Source: Stutzerimonas stutzeri
Lineage (GTDB): Bacteria; Pseudomonadota; Gammaproteobacteria; Pseudomonadales; Pseudomonadaceae
DNA: 64,000 nt
NCBI RefSeq assembly: GCF_024448895.1
Contig: NZ_JAMOIC010000018.1
Span: 1 to 64,000 of the forward strand
Direction of reading: 5' to 3'
Shown one piece after another: positions 52,538 through 63,824 of the stretch (positions within the stretch are counted from its first letter, which is position 1; each line of letters starts with the position of its first letter). Below the pieces are notes generated by a model. That model was not told the DNA's origin. It saw nothing but the letters and a program-made list of their open reading frames with translations, and ran no database searches. Both the position numbers and the translations under genes were made by a program.

Positions 52538-55123
52538 ATGGCCCAACCTGATCTCCAATCCCGTCTTGCTTTCACGCTTCAATCTGCCGGTATGCTGGAG
52601 TGGTACGTCGAACTCGACGAGCCGCTTAATGACTCGAAGGCCGCAGTCGAAGCGGTTACTCACGCACTGGACGCCTGTTCGCTGGGCAGCACCTCACTGA
52701 CCGAGTTTCTCGAGCACATTCATCCTGAAGACCGCGACACCGTCGCCGAAGAGGTCGCCATTGCGTTGTCGACCGGCGACGAGGTGCGTTTTGAATGCCG
52801 TGTCCTCGTCGGTGAAACCGGTGTCCAGACGGTCTGCGTCACGGGGCGCTCTACCGCACATCCCGAATTTCGATCGCTGCACTTCGTCACTCAGGACGTC
52901 ACCGATTGCCGCCGTTCCGAAGCCATCGCCGAAGGCCAGATGCGCGCACTGGAGCGGGCGGTGGCGGGAGCACCGTTGACCGAGGTGCTGGTTGAACTCA
53001 CCCAATCCGCGCAGAAGCAATCAGCCGGGATGATCCGGGCAGCGATCATGCGCCTGGATGACGATGGCAAGCTACGATTCGTCGAGTCGTCCAGCCTTCC
53101 GGATGATTTCGTTCGATCTCTCGATGGGATGGATGCGGGATCCAACGAAACGAGTTGCAGCGTATCGGTGCGCACCGGCGAGCCGAGCATCACCGCAGAC
53201 ATCAGAGTCGATCCGAATTGGCAACGACATCGCGGCAAAGCCCTGGAACACGGGTTTCATGCCTGCTGGTCGACACCCATTCTGTCAGCTGAGCGCGAGA
53301 TCATGGGGACCATCGCCTGCTACAGCAGCATGCCATCCGTGCCGTCGGCCTTGGAACAGGAGGGCATCACGCTGCTTGCCAACACGGCGGCGATGGTCGT
53401 GCAACGTGACCGAGCCAATCGGGCCCGTGCCAAGGCAGAGCAACGAATGGCCATCAATGAGCGGCGCTTCCGGGGTCTGGTAAAAGCCACCAATAGCCTG
53501 ACCTGGTCGACGAGCCCGGCGGTGGACATTATCGAGCCGCAAAGCGAGTGGAGCGAGTTCACTGGTCAGAGCTTCGAGCAAGCCTGCGGCAAAGGCTGGC
53601 TGGATGCCGTGCATCCTGATGATCGTCCGGAGCTTGAAGTGGTGGTCGGCGAAATGCATTCGGTCTTTACCAACAAGCGCGCCGAATATCGCGTACGCCG
53701 GTTGGACGGGCAGTACCGGCACATGGCAGGGCACGCGGTCCCGATCTTCGATGAGCGCGGCAACATCAAGGAGTGGTCCGGCGGCCTGACCGATATCACC
53801 GACCGCAAGCAGGCCGAGCACCGGTTGAACCACATGGCCACCCACGATGCCCTGACCGGGCTACCGAACCGGACCTATCTCAACGACCATCTGCGCGAAC
53901 TGGTCAACTTCATTCCCGAAGGCCAGCAGGTGATGATCATGCTGATCGACCTTGACCGGTTCAAGGAAGTGAACGATTCCATGGGGCACGGTTATGGCGA
54001 CGTACTCTTGGTACAGATCGCCCATCGGCTGCGTCAGGCGCTGCCCTCCGGTGATCTGGTGGCGCGATTGGGCGGTGATGAGTTCGTGGTGGTTGCACAC
54101 TTGCCGGATGGAATCAGGTCAGCCGAGCTGATCGCGACCAACCTGCTGCGGGCCATCCAGGTGCCTTGTGATGTGCTTGGTACGCGCTATTACCCGTCGG
54201 CCTCGATGGGCATGTGTCTCTATCCCAACCCCGATACGACCATTGACGAACTGCTGCAGCATGCCGATATCGCCATGTACCGGGCAAAGGATGCAGGCGG
54301 CACGCGGATACAGTTCTTCTCTGCTGAGATGAGCATTGAAACCAAGAACCGCATGGCCCTTGAACTGGACCTGCGCGACGCGCTGGAGCGTGACGAGTTC
54401 GTGTTGCACTACCAGCCGCGCATTCGCCTGGGCGACGACACGGCCTGTGGCGTCGAGGCGTTGATTCGCTGGAATCACCCCACAAAGGGTCTGATTCCGC
54501 CCAATGCCTTCATTCCGATTGCCGAGGCCACAGGACTGATCTGCAATATCGGCAGTTGGGTCCTGCGCCAGGCCTGCGCGGACATTCAGCTATTGGTCGA
54601 GCGCATCGGGATCGATCTGGTGTTGTCCGTGAACGTGTCACCTGTTCAACTCAAATCGCCGACGCTGTGCAGCGATGTTCGACAGGCGCTGGAAGCATCG
54701 GGCATGAACGCGGCCCACCTCGAGCTGGAGTTGACCGAGTCTGGTCTGATCGAAGATACCGACACCTCGCACAAACTCCTGCGGGACCTATGCAACATCG
54801 GCGTCAGGCTGGCCATCGACGACTTCGGGACCGGATACGCCGGCATTGCTTACCTGCGGCAATATCCCATCGATGTCGTCAAACTCGATCGCTCCTTTCT
54901 CGGGCCGTCGTCCAATACGGACAGCTCACTTGATTTCATCAAGGCGGTGACCGAGATGTGCCATTCGCTTGGCATGCGAGTGGTGGCAGAAGGGGTCGAG
55001 GATTCGAACATGCTGCAGCAGCTGGTGCGGTCATCATGCGATGAAGCCCAGGGCTACCTGTTCGCTCAGCCCATGCCGTTGGCTGGGCTCAATGACTTCA
55101 TCATCGACCGGCAAGCGAGCTGA
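52538..55123 (+). CDS. GGDEF-EAL protein with PAS and GAF domains
   Basis: This is an 861-residue soluble protein. A PAS-like region (about 20-130), a GAF domain with CSVSVRTGEPSITADIRVDP and HGFHACWSTPILS (about 150-290), a second PAS (about 310-430), then GGDEF (RLGGDEFVVV near residue 515) and EAL (GVEALIRWNHP; DDFGTGYAGIAYL). Both catalytic signatures are intact. The product-inhibition site is not RxxD: the residues before LVARLGGDEF read PSGD. It may make or break c-di-GMP depending on signal. ATG at 52538 has GGAG at 52527. It is convergent with another GGDEF-EAL gene. Confidence 0.9.
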   Translation: MAQPDLQSRLAFTLQSAGMLEWYVELDEPLNDSKAAVEAVTHALDACSLGSTSLTEFLEHIHPEDRDTVAEEVAIALSTGDEVRFECRVLVGETGVQTVCVTGRSTAHPEFRSLHFVTQDVTDCRRSEAIAEGQMRALERAVAGAPLTEVLVELTQSAQKQSAGMIRAAIMRLDDDGKLRFVESSSLPDDFVRSLDGMDAGSNETSCSVSVRTGEPSITADIRVDPNWQRHRGKALEHGFHACWSTPILSAEREIMGTIACYSSMPSVPSALEQEGITLLANTAAMVVQRDRANRARAKAEQRMAINERRFRGLVKATNSLTWSTSPAVDIIEPQSEWSEFTGQSFEQACGKGWLDAVHPDDRPELEVVVGEMHSVFTNKRAEYRVRRLDGQYRHMAGHAVPIFDERGNIKEWSGGLTDITDRKQAEHRLNHMATHDALTGLPNRTYLNDHLRELVNFIPEGQQVMIMLIDLDRFKEVNDSMGHGYGDVLLVQIAHRLRQALPSGDLVARLGGDEFVVVAHLPDGIRSAELIATNLLRAIQVPCDVLGTRYYPSASMGMCLYPNPDTTIDELLQHADIAMYRAKDAGGTRIQFFSAEMSIETKNRMALELDLRDALERDEFVLHYQPRIRLGDDTACGVEALIRWNHPTKGLIPPNAFIPIAEATGLICNIGSWVLRQACADIQLLVERIGIDLVLSVNVSPVQLKSPTLCSDVRQALEASGMNAAHLELELTESGLIEDTDTSHKLLRDLCNIGVRLAIDDFGTGYAGIAYLRQYPIDVVKLDRSFLGPSSNTDSSLDFIKAVTEMCHSLGMRVVAEGVEDSNMLQQLVRSSCDEAQGYLFAQPMPLAGLNDFIIDRQAS

Positions 55124-55183
55124 GCATGCGCTGAGCTAGCTCGCCGTGTGGAGGTCCGGCCATGCCGGGCCGCCAAGGACTGC

Positions 55184-57709
55184 TCATCCTCTTGCCGCAC
55201 TTCGGCTGATCGCTTGCTCCTGGTGCTCGTCGACGATCCGCTTGAAAGGCTCCGAGGCGGTAGGACGGCCCAGGTAGAACCCCTGGGCCTGGTCACACGA
55301 CAGTTCGGTCAGCTTTCCAAGCTGCGTCACTGTCTCTATGCCCTCGGCCGTTACCGTGAGCGACAAGGCATGACCCATGCTGACGATGGCATGCACGATC
55401 GCCTCGCTGCTTTGCGAGTGATCCAGGCCGGAGATGAAGCTGCGATCGATCTTGATGCCGTCGAACGGGTAGGTGCGCAGATAGCTGAGCGATGAATAGC
55501 CGGTGCCGAAATCATCCATCGACAGCCGAACACCCAGCGCCTTCAAATGGTTCATGGTAATCAGCGCGGCGGCGGCGTCTTCAAGCATCACACTCTCGGT
55601 GATTTCCAGCTCAAGCCGTTCCGGTGATATGCCGGTTTCAGTCAGCGCCGCAGCGATGCGGTCCACCAGATCATTGCGCTGAAACTCCACCGACGACAGG
55701 TTTACCGAAACCATCATGCTGTCACCCCATGTCAGGGCGTTGGTGCAGGCCTCACGGATCACCCAGTCGCTGAGCTCGATGATCTGCCCGGTTTCTTCAG
55801 CCAGCTGTATGAAACTGTCCGGTGGCAGCAGGCCCCGGGTGGGATGATGCCAGCGCACCAGCGCCTCGGCCCCGACCAGCTTCTGCCCAGCCGCTTCGTA
55901 GCGCGGTTGAAAGTCCAGGCGGAACTCACGCCGACGCAGCGCGTGCCGCATGTCGATTTCCAGCTGTCGGCGCTCCATGATTCGCTCGTTCATAGCCGGC
56001 TCGTAGAAGCGGAACAGGTTGCGGCCGCTGGATTTGGCTTCGTACAGCGCGATGTCGGCGTACCGCAGCAGGTCCTCCCCATTAATGCCATCGAATGGCG
56101 CGCAAACCACGCCGATGCTGGTGCCGACACTGACTTCATTGCCGGCTATCGTAATTGGCTGATTGATGCGCTCGATAAGCCGTTGGCAGAGTCCCTCCGC
56201 TTGTTCGCGGGTCTTGCAGTCGGTCGCAACCACGACGAATTCGTCCCCGCCGAGCCTCGCCACCAGGTCGGTCGAACGAGTGCAACTGTTGAGCGCATTG
56301 GCCACTTCGCGCAATACCATGTCGCCCGCTGCGTGACCGAACGCGTCGTTGACCGGCTTGAACCGATCAAGGTCGAGCGCCAGGAGAAACACGGGACGGT
56401 CCGCGTTCAAGCCTTCGCTGAGGCGGCTATTGATGAAATGGTTGAGCCGATGACGATTGGCAAGGCCAGTCAGCGCATCGTGATGGCTGATGTGTTCGAT
56501 CCGTGCCTTGGCTTCAATTTCTTCGGTGATATCGCAAACCGTGCCCTGGTAGCCCAACAGCCGGTCACCTGCACGCACCGCGCGTGCGGAGAGCTGGCAA
56601 TAGCGCAGGCTTTCGTTCGCGGCGTTCATTTCGCAAGGTATAGGTCGTCGCCCGCTATTCGCACTCACCTCTGCCGTGATCGCCAGCAGCCTCCGGTCAT
56701 AGGCAAGTAGATCGGTCAATGAGCGTCCCAGCCATTGTTTAGGAGACAGCCCGGTCAACTGGGCGAAGCGATCGGAAAGGTAGGTCAGGTTTTGCTGCGA
56801 GTCGGTTTCCCAGATCCAGTCCGATGACGCCTCGGATATGTTCTTGAAGCGCTGCTCGCTGATCTGCAATGCCTGCTGGGCAGCATCGATCATGCGGGTG
56901 GCGTGCATGACGCGCATGCGCAGCCAGCACACCAGTACCCCAACCAGCAGGCCGACGAGAAACAACACCGGCAGGAAGATTTTGAGGAGCGAAAGGCCGA
57001 GCTCTTCACTGTTCCATTGAAGGGTTACGGGACTGCCTAAAGCGGCCTGTAGCGTCAGTTTCGGGCTGGGCGAGCCGGGCAGGGTGCCAATGGTTGCCCT
57101 GAGATCGTCCAGGTCGAATGCCAGGTCGATGACCTTCAGCTTTGCCTCGGTCAGCACATCGACGTAAACGAGGTAGGACAGCGTCGAGAAGTCGTCATAG
57201 GAGCTGTCAGGGCGTATCACTGCTGCGGAAACAACGGTCGGGATTCCGGCCACCGAAAAATAGGCATGGGCCACCTCATCATCCGTGGACTTGTCGCGGG
57301 CCTCTTTCAGCAGGGCTGGGATGTCTCCCGAGATCCAGTCATTGGCAGGCGTTTCGCTCAAGGCGCCATCGATGATGCCGTAGCGGGTAGCGGCATCCGG
57401 CCCAAGGATGAAAACGCCGTCCAGACCGTAAGTCGAAAACAGTGAGGGCCCAATATTGTCTCCTTCAAAGGTCCAGGTCAGATCAATTTTGCTATGCGTG
57501 TAGTTGTAGGCGTCGTACCAGAATGCGTAGTCAGCTAGTGCAGTACCTATCTTGTCCTGGCGGCTTTCCATTGCCCTGGCAGCATCCGTTTCGCTGTGGT
57601 TCACCTGATGCTCATCCAGCGCAAGGCATAAATAGACCAGCGCCAACCCAGCCGCGATGAACAGTGCTGCAACTACGTAAACAAAACTGAGGGAGGCTTT
57701 GCGGGTCAT
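55184..57709 (-). CDS. Membrane GGDEF-EAL protein with CHASE4 and PAS
   Basis: This is an 841-residue membrane protein. One helix (SFVYVVAALFIAAGLALVYL), a periplasmic CHASE4-like domain of about 230 residues (DYAFWYDAYNYTHSKIDLTW; YGLDGVFILGPDAATRYG), a second helix, PAS, then GGDEF and EAL domains. ARLGGDEFVVV and VGAEALVRWHHP are intact, and RSTD sits five residues before GGDEF as a likely I-site. ATG at 57709 is chosen because the hydrophobic anchor follows; starts at 57760 or 57949 are possible. It is convergent with the other GGDEF-EAL gene. Confidence 0.88.
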   Translation of the reverse strand: MTRKASLSFVYVVAALFIAAGLALVYLCLALDEHQVNHSETDAARAMESRQDKIGTALADYAFWYDAYNYTHSKIDLTWTFEGDNIGPSLFSTYGLDGVFILGPDAATRYGIIDGALSETPANDWISGDIPALLKEARDKSTDDEVAHAYFSVAGIPTVVSAAVIRPDSSYDDFSTLSYLVYVDVLTEAKLKVIDLAFDLDDLRATIGTLPGSPSPKLTLQAALGSPVTLQWNSEELGLSLLKIFLPVLFLVGLLVGVLVCWLRMRVMHATRMIDAAQQALQISEQRFKNISEASSDWIWETDSQQNLTYLSDRFAQLTGLSPKQWLGRSLTDLLAYDRRLLAITAEVSANSGRRPIPCEMNAANESLRYCQLSARAVRAGDRLLGYQGTVCDITEEIEAKARIEHISHHDALTGLANRHRLNHFINSRLSEGLNADRPVFLLALDLDRFKPVNDAFGHAAGDMVLREVANALNSCTRSTDLVARLGGDEFVVVATDCKTREQAEGLCQRLIERINQPITIAGNEVSVGTSIGVVCAPFDGINGEDLLRYADIALYEAKSSGRNLFRFYEPAMNERIMERRQLEIDMRHALRRREFRLDFQPRYEAAGQKLVGAEALVRWHHPTRGLLPPDSFIQLAEETGQIIELSDWVIREACTNALTWGDSMMVSVNLSSVEFQRNDLVDRIAAALTETGISPERLELEITESVMLEDAAAALITMNHLKALGVRLSMDDFGTGYSSLSYLRTYPFDGIKIDRSFISGLDHSQSSEAIVHAIVSMGHALSLTVTAEGIETVTQLGKLTELSCDQAQGFYLGRPTASEPFKRIVDEHQEQAISRSAARG

Positions 57710-58069
57710 GGCTGTATAGCCGGCTGACTCGAGAGCGGGGTTCGCTGCGGTAAGTGTCATTAGATCATTCGCCAAGCTGGAACAGGACTGCGCGAACTGA
57801 CTGTGCGCAAGCTCTGTATCGGCGGTAGCGCGGTCTAGGTTGATAGCGGCTGCGTGATTCCGACCGGCGGCGGCCTCGCCTGGAGCCCGTCCAGCCGGCA
57901 CTCGGGCGTCGTCCTCTTCGCGACATGTAAGGACATTGTAAAAAGCCATCGCCAGCGCCGATCCGGGCGCAGTACCATTTCGCGGACTAACTACCTGACG
58001 CCTCCATCAGCTCGTCCAACATTGGTCGTGCGGCTTTGTCACATCAGCGGTATCCCCTCTTGGTGATCG

Positions 58070-60241
58070 ATGTGCCAATTCGAGATTGCGTGGCGGTTCG
58101 GCAAATATCTGCCAGCCGTAGGCCCGCCTTTCCAACCGACGAGCATCGATGTGAGCGCAGACGTGTCTTCCGAAGAAAAACGAATACTCATCGGTGCGCG
58201 CGAGGGCTCTAACGCTGCCGGCGCAATCAATGTGCTAACAGAAGAGGGTTATGCAACCCTGTTTTGCGGTGACGCGGCCGGTCTGATTCAACGGCTGGAT
58301 GATGGTGTCGGCGCCGTGATCATCGACGACGCCTTTGTTTTGGCTCTGCTCGATCTCTCACCTGCGTCGAGGGCAACACCGGCCTGGACCAACATCCCCG
58401 TCATCCTGATAACGCAGCGTCAGGGCATGTCCCGTGCCGACTTCGCGGCGTTGAGTGCGCAGCTGCCGGCGAGTATCGCTGACCTGGTGGTTCTTGAATC
58501 GCCGCTGGGCGAGGCATCGCTGCTGAGCACGGTGGCCGCGGTATGGCGTTCGCGTCAGCGTCAAGTCGAGATACGCGACCGTTTGAATGAGCTGGCCGAG
58601 CAACGCGCCACGTTCGAAAGCCTGGTCGAACATCTTCCGGTCGGGGTGTGCCTCATCGACATGAACGGCGCCACGATACTCAGCAACCCGGCCTACGAGC
58701 GTTACGTGCCGAATCGGCAGATCCCCTCCGCCGATGACGCTCGTGCGGGGCGCTGGCTAGGTGTGGATAGTGACGGACAACCGCTGCCGCGTGACCAGTT
58801 TGCAGGTGCGCGCGCTCTGCGTGGCGAGCGGGTCTCGAGTCTCGATGCACGTTACTTCCCAGAGGAGGGTGGCGAGTTATGGGCCCGTATCAGTGCGGTG
58901 CCTTTGTACGATGCCAATCAGACGGTCAAGGGCGCTGCACTCGTCATCATCGATATCGACGCTCAGAAGCAGAACGAGGACATGTTGCGTCGTTTCAATG
59001 ATGATCTGGAAGCACAGGTAAAGGCCCGCACCCGAGCGTTGGAAGATGCGCTGGAGAAGCTGACGCTTGAAACTCAGGAGCGCGCCCGTGCTGAGGAGCA
59101 GTTGCGACAGTCCATGAAGATGGATGCCGTAGGCCAGCTTACTGGCGGCATCGCGCACGACTTCAACAACATGCTCACTGGCGTCATCGGAGCGCTTGAC
59201 CTGATGCGTTTGCGCATCGGCCGGCAGCAGTACGGAGATCTGGACCGCTACATGAGTGCTGCGCATTCATCTGCCAGCCGCGCCGCCGCCTTGACCCAGC
59301 GCTTGCTCGCATTCTCACGCCGGCAATCGCTGGAGTCTCGCGTCGTTGCAGTCAATCCGTTGATTCTTTCCCTGGGCGAACTCCTGCAGCGGACCCTTAC
59401 AGAGCGAATCATCCTGGACATTCAGCTGGATGAAGCCAGCGGTCTGGCCGAGGTGGACCCCAATCAGCTGGAAAACGCATTGTTGAACCTGAGCATCAAT
59501 GCCCGGGATGCAATGCCCGATGGCGGCACCCTGACCATTACCACCCGCCTGGCCCGGATCGATGCGGCAGAAGCCGCCGATCTGGGCGGTAACGCGGGCA
59601 CCTACGTCGCGATCGATATAGCGGACACAGGCGTAGGTATTCCGGCCGCCATGCTGACGAAGGTCTTCGAACCCTTTTTCACGACCAAGCCGCTGGGGCA
59701 GGGGACCGGGCTGGGGTTGTCCATGGTCTACGGTTTTGTTCAGCAGAGCAGCGGGTTCATTTCGGTAAGCAGCACCGAAAATGCAGGAACCTCGATCACC
59801 TTGTATTTGCCGGCAGCGCAGGCATCGACCGAGGTGGCGGAAGCGCGCGCGGCTAATACCGAGGTCAGGTCGGGTACTGGTCAGGCCATTCTTGTGGTGG
59901 AAGACGACGACTCCGTTCGGTTGTTGCTCGATAGCGTCCTACAGGACCTCGGCTATAGGGTTCATCTCGCCGAGAACGGTCAGCAGGCATTGGACATGCT
60001 TCCTCGCATTGGCACCTTGGACCTGCTGGTTACCGATGTCGGGCTGCCGGGGTTGAATGGTCGTCAGCGCGCCGAGATCGTTCAACAGCGCCGTCCGGGG
60101 CTACCGGTTCTGTTCATCAGTGGTTATGCGGAGAACGCTGCCACCCGTTCCGAGTTTCTCGGGCCCAGGATGCGGTTGATGACCAAGCCTTTCACCCTCG
60201 AATGTCTGGCCGAAACGGTCTCGAGCGTGTTGCAAATCTGA
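58070..60241 (+). CDS. Hybrid histidine kinase with degenerate N-terminal receiver
   Basis: This is a 723-residue soluble kinase. The N-terminal about 130 residues look like a receiver fold: [31 protein letters not shown], where the usual Lys-Pro is Glu-Ser-Pro. A PAS domain ([19 protein letters not shown]) and a coiled segment follow, then H-box [21 protein letters not shown]-box [29 protein letters not shown], and a C-terminal receiver with Asp in [13 protein letters not shown] and Lys in MTKPFTL. It resembles the kinase at 32518-34449 without being adjacent. The target is unknown. ATG at 58070; a later GTG at 58151 is possible. Confidence 0.86.
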   Translation: MCQFEIAWRFGKYLPAVGPPFQPTSIDVSADVSSEEKRILIGAREGSNAAGAINVLTEEGYATLFCGDAAGLIQRLDDGVGAVIIDDAFVLALLDLSPASRATPAWTNIPVILITQRQGMSRADFAALSAQLPASIADLVVLESPLGEASLLSTVAAVWRSRQRQVEIRDRLNELAEQRATFESLVEHLPVGVCLIDMNGATILSNPAYERYVPNRQIPSADDARAGRWLGVDSDGQPLPRDQFAGARALRGERVSSLDARYFPEEGGELWARISAVPLYDANQTVKGAALVIIDIDAQKQNEDMLRRFNDDLEAQVKARTRALEDALEKLTLETQERARAEEQLRQSMKMDAVGQLTGGIAHDFNNMLTGVIGALDLMRLRIGRQQYGDLDRYMSAAHSSASRAAALTQRLLAFSRRQSLESRVVAVNPLILSLGELLQRTLTERIILDIQLDEASGLAEVDPNQLENALLNLSINARDAMPDGGTLTITTRLARIDAAEAADLGGNAGTYVAIDIADTGVGIPAAMLTKVFEPFFTTKPLGQGTGLGLSMVYGFVQQSSGFISVSSTENAGTSITLYLPAAQASTEVAEARAANTEVRSGTGQAILVVEDDDSVRLLLDSVLQDLGYRVHLAENGQQALDMLPRIGTLDLLVTDVGLPGLNGRQRAEIVQQRRPGLPVLFISGYAENAATRSEFLGPRMRLMTKPFTLECLAETVSSVLQI

Positions 60242-60382
60242 CGCTCCGCTCCGCTCCAGTCGTGCAACTTGGTGAGATGCGCCCGGTACGAAGCGGGTTG
60301 GTGCACAGACGTTCTAGAACGGTGAGTGGGCGTTCGGCCCATAATCTGCAATTCGAAACCGATGCGAGTGGCGCACCCGCGT

Positions 60383-61231
60383 ATGAGCGGCATCATCAGC
60401 AACAGCTGGATCGACCTGAATCTCGATGCCGAAACCGGCATCGAGACCATTCGTGCGCACTTCGAAGGGCACGCTTACGATGCGCACTGGCACGACGCCT
60501 ACCTCGTTGGCTTTACCGAGCAAGGCGTGCAACAGTTCAATTGCCGCAAGACACTGCACAACAGCGTAGTAGGGCAGGCGTTTTTGCTCGAACCCGGTGA
60601 GATCCACGACGGACGCGCACCGGTCCCCGGCGGCTTTACCTACTCGACGTTTTACCTGCAACCCCATTGGCTGGAAGCCCAGCTGCGAGAGTTGTTCGAG
60701 GACGCCCCGAACGATTGCCTGCCAGGTTTCGCCGAGACACTCGCCGACGAGCCGGGCCTTGTGAGCCACATTGCATTCGCCTTCCAGGCAGTCCATCAGA
60801 GTGAGTTGCGCATCGTGCGCCATGCCGCACTTGACGCTCTGCTGGAGATCCTGTCGCGCCGTACGCACTGGCGTAAACGTCTGGAGACGACCGCGCCGCT
60901 GCCAGCGGTGGCGATCAGGGCCAGAGATTATCTTCATGCGCATCTGGATCAGGACGTCGGGCTCGATGAGCTGGCTAGCGCAGCCGGCATCGATCGTTTT
61001 CGGCTTTCCCGCGCCTTCAAGGCTTCGTTCGGGCTGGCGCCCCATGCCTATCTGGTCCAATTGCGGCTGAGCGTGGCGCGTAAGCTGCTACGTCAGGGCT
61101 TGGCGCCCGCCAAGGTTGCCATGGAGCTCGGGTTTTCCGATCAGAGCCATCTCGGTCGATGGTTTCGCCGTGCCTACGGCATGAGCCCCGCGGCTTATCG
61201 CAAACGTTGCTCAAACCTTCCAGACCGCTAG
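60383..61231 (+). CDS. AraC-family regulator, probable LysE gene regulator
   Basis: This is a 282-residue AraC-type regulator. The N-terminal ligand domain has a cupin-type HxH region (DAHWHDAYLVGFTEQGVQQF; LEPGEIHDGRAPVPGG). The C-terminal two helix-turn-helix motifs read VGLDELASAAGIDRFRLSRA and VAMELGFSDQSHLGRWFRRA. ATG at 60383 is preferred; starts at 60326 or 60362 are possible. A LysE-family exporter follows after 105 bp, a common AraC plus exporter arrangement, so it probably controls amino acid export. Confidence 0.84.
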   Translation: MSGIISNSWIDLNLDAETGIETIRAHFEGHAYDAHWHDAYLVGFTEQGVQQFNCRKTLHNSVVGQAFLLEPGEIHDGRAPVPGGFTYSTFYLQPHWLEAQLRELFEDAPNDCLPGFAETLADEPGLVSHIAFAFQAVHQSELRIVRHAALDALLEILSRRTHWRKRLETTAPLPAVAIRARDYLHAHLDQDVGLDELASAAGIDRFRLSRAFKASFGLAPHAYLVQLRLSVARKLLRQGLAPAKVAMELGFSDQSHLGRWFRRAYGMSPAAYRKRCSNLPDR

Positions 61232-61336
61232 TTCGAGCGAATGCAAAGTGGCAGAACCGAAACCGGAGGTTCTGTCCATGCCATCCACCAATCCTGAACA
61301 TTCAACGCCTGACCGATCGTCTAATGAGCTGCAGGG

Positions 61337-61930
61337 ATGAGCCAGTTGTTGCCATTCTTTCTGTTTGTCCTGGTTGCTTCGATCACCCCAGGGCCGACCA
61401 ATATGCTGGTGCTCAGCAACAGCGCGCGTTTCGGCTGGCGTGCCGCACTGCCGCTGATATTCGGCGCCTGCGCAAGCGCTGCGGCTATCGTCCTGCTTGT
61501 CGGGCTGGGGTTGGGGGAGCTACTGATGCGGGCGCCAACCGTGCAGCAGATCATGGCTTGGCTGGGTGTCGGCTGGATAAGCTGGTTGGCTTGGAAACTC
61601 TGGTGCAGCGCTGATACGTCTCTGGATTCCGCATCGCCTGCCATGCGAATCGGTGCCTGGGGTGGGGCGGGGCTGCAGCTGATAAACCCCAAGACCTGGA
61701 TGATGGCGCTTGCGGTAGTCAGTGTGTTCGCCGGCGCTGACGCCGGGCTGGCCGGCTATGGCATATTCGCGCTGATTTTCCTCCTAGTAGCCATACCCTG
61801 CCTGATCGTATGGGCCGCGATTGGGCGGGGTGCGGTCAGTCTGCTGCGCTCCAACGCGGCGCTTCGGCGGTTCAATCAGGTCATGGCGCTGCTGTTGCTT
61901 GTCTCTGCCTGGAGCAGTCTGCTCATGTAG
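61337..61930 (+). CDS. LysE-family amino acid exporter
   Basis: This is a 197-residue protein with about six hydrophobic segments. The N-terminus FVLVASITPGPTNMLVLSNS is the LysE/RhtB signature, and AGLQLINPKTWMMALAVVSV is the second conserved block. It should export an amino acid or analogue. It follows an AraC-type regulator in the same direction. The 217 bp downstream to pgm holds no recognisable gene. Confidence 0.87.
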   Translation: MSQLLPFFLFVLVASITPGPTNMLVLSNSARFGWRAALPLIFGACASAAAIVLLVGLGLGELLMRAPTVQQIMAWLGVGWISWLAWKLWCSADTSLDSASPAMRIGAWGGAGLQLINPKTWMMALAVVSVFAGADAGLAGYGIFALIFLLVAIPCLIVWAAIGRGAVSLLRSNAALRRFNQVMALLLLVSAWSSLLM

Positions 61931-62147
61931 GCGATTTCAGCGTGTTTAGCTCAGTACGCCAGATTCGCAAAAGCCTCTATCGCGGCGGTACAGTCGCTTG
62001 CACATTCATCTCGCCGCTGGGGAAACAAAGCCCGGTGATTCATGGTCTGAGCGGCTAGACAATAACCTTGACCCATCGTGGTTTTTGATTGCCTCCCGTG
62101 CGGCGCTGTTGCCTGAGGCGACCTTCTTACCCCCAAAGGAACGATAG

Positions 62148-63812
62148 ATGAGCATCGACCTCAACGCAGGACGCCTTCCCGAAGAACACACGCTAACCAA
62201 CATCCCGCGCCTGATTTCGCGTTATTACAGCGAGCGCCCGGATCCGTCTGACCCGGCGCAGCAGGTTTCTTTCGGCACATCTGGCCATCGTGGCTCGTCG
62301 CTGAAAAACAGCTTCAACGAGTGGCACATCCTGGCGACCACCCAGGCGATCTGTGATTACCGCCGTGAGCAGGGCATCGACGGCCCGATCTTCGTCGGCA
62401 TGGACACCCACGCGCTGTCCGAGCCGGCATTCGTATCCGCCCTGGAGGTGTTGGCAGCCAACGGCGTCGAGACACGCATCGACGCCGGTTGCAGCGAAAC
62501 CAATGGCGAGCCCGGATTCACGCCGACACCCGCCATTTCCAACGCGATTCTCGAATACAACGCCGGCCGCAGCAGCGGTCTGGCTGACGGTATCGTCATC
62601 ACGCCGTCACACAACCCGCCTGCTGACGGTGGCTTCAAGTACAACCCTACCAATGGCGGCCCGGCCGACACGGGCGTGACCAAGTGGATCCAGGAGCGCG
62701 CCAACGCGTTGCTGGTTGCCGGTCTGAAGGGCGTGCAGCGGATGGATTACGCACAGGCACTCAAGGCACCGACCACCCAGCGCTTCGATTTCATTGAGAG
62801 CTATGTGGGCGGCCTGGAACAGGTGGTCGACCTCAATGCGATCCGCAGCTCGGGTCTCAAGTTTGGCGTCGATCCGCTCGGTGGCGCCGGTGTGCATTAC
62901 TGGTCGCGCATCGCCGAGCGTTACAGCTTGCCGCTTGAAGTGCTTTCGACTCGCGTCGATCCGACCTTCCGGTTTATGCGCCTTGACTGGGACGGCAAGA
63001 TCCGTATGGATTGCAGCTCGCCTCACGCCATGGCCGGGCTGATCGAAAACAAGGACCGCTTCGACGTGTCCTTTGCCTGCGACACTGACCATGACCGCCA
63101 CGGCATCGTCGCGCGCTCGGTTGGTCTGCTGAACCCCAATCACTACCTGGCCGTCGCCATCGAATACCTGTTTACCCACCGGCCCGAGTGGAGCGCGCAG
63201 GCGGGCATCGGCAAGACGCTGGTGTCGTCCTCGATGATCGATCGCGTCGCCAAAGGCATCGACCGCAAGGTCGTGGAAGTGCCGGTGGGCTTCAAGTGGT
63301 TCGTCGATGGCTTGATGGATGGCAGCTTGGGCTTCGGCGGCGAAGAGTCTGCAGGTGCTTCTTTCCTGCGCAAGCAGGGCGGAGCCTGGTCGACCGATAA
63401 AGACGGCTTGATCCTCGGCCTGCTGGCTGCAGAGATCACCGCCGTCACCGGCAAGGACCCAGGCGAGCGTTACCAGGCGCTTACTGAGCGCTTCGGTGCA
63501 CCGGTCTATGAGCGTATCGATGCTCCGGCCAATCGCGAGCAGAAGGCCAAGCTTGGCAAACTTTCGGCTTCCCAGGTCACCGCTGGCGAACTCGCTGGCC
63601 AGCCGATCACCCAGATCCTCACCGAAGCCCCAGGCAACGGCGCTGCCATCGGCGGACTCAAGGTCGTGACTGACAACGGCTGGTTTGCCGCTCGGCCTTC
63701 CGGCACCGAAGACGTTTACAAGATCTACGCTGAAAGCTTCGAGGGTGACGCACACCTCAAGCGCATCCAGGAAGAGGCCAAGGCGTTGGTGGATGGCGTG
63801 TTGAACGGCTGA
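62148..63812 (+). CDS. pgm: Phosphoglucomutase (alpha-D-glucose phosphate-specific)
   Basis: This is a 554-residue phosphohexomutase. It interconverts glucose-1-phosphate and glucose-6-phosphate and feeds glycogen, trehalose and surface sugars. The catalytic Ser is in [16 protein letters not shown] near residue 46; the metal loop is [10 protein letters not shown] (DxDxDR form), the sugar loop [11 protein letters not shown] and the phosphate loop [14 protein letters not shown]. Length and motifs match the E. coli Pgm type, distinct from AlgC. ATG at 62148 has AAAGGAACG upstream. A strong terminator follows at 63825-63860. Confidence 0.95.
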   Translation: MSIDLNAGRLPEEHTLTNIPRLISRYYSERPDPSDPAQQVSFGTSGHRGSSLKNSFNEWHILATTQAICDYRREQGIDGPIFVGMDTHALSEPAFVSALEVLAANGVETRIDAGCSETNGEPGFTPTPAISNAILEYNAGRSSGLADGIVITPSHNPPADGGFKYNPTNGGPADTGVTKWIQERANALLVAGLKGVQRMDYAQALKAPTTQRFDFIESYVGGLEQVVDLNAIRSSGLKFGVDPLGGAGVHYWSRIAERYSLPLEVLSTRVDPTFRFMRLDWDGKIRMDCSSPHAMAGLIENKDRFDVSFACDTDHDRHGIVARSVGLLNPNHYLAVAIEYLFTHRPEWSAQAGIGKTLVSSSMIDRVAKGIDRKVVEVPVGFKWFVDGLMDGSLGFGGEESAGASFLRKQGGAWSTDKDGLILGLLAAEITAVTGKDPGERYQALTERFGAPVYERIDAPANREQKAKLGKLSASQVTAGELAGQPITQILTEAPGNGAAIGGLKVVTDNGWFAARPSGTEDVYKIYAESFEGDAHLKRIQEEAKALVDGVLNG

Positions 63813-63824
63813 GACGCGGTAGTG

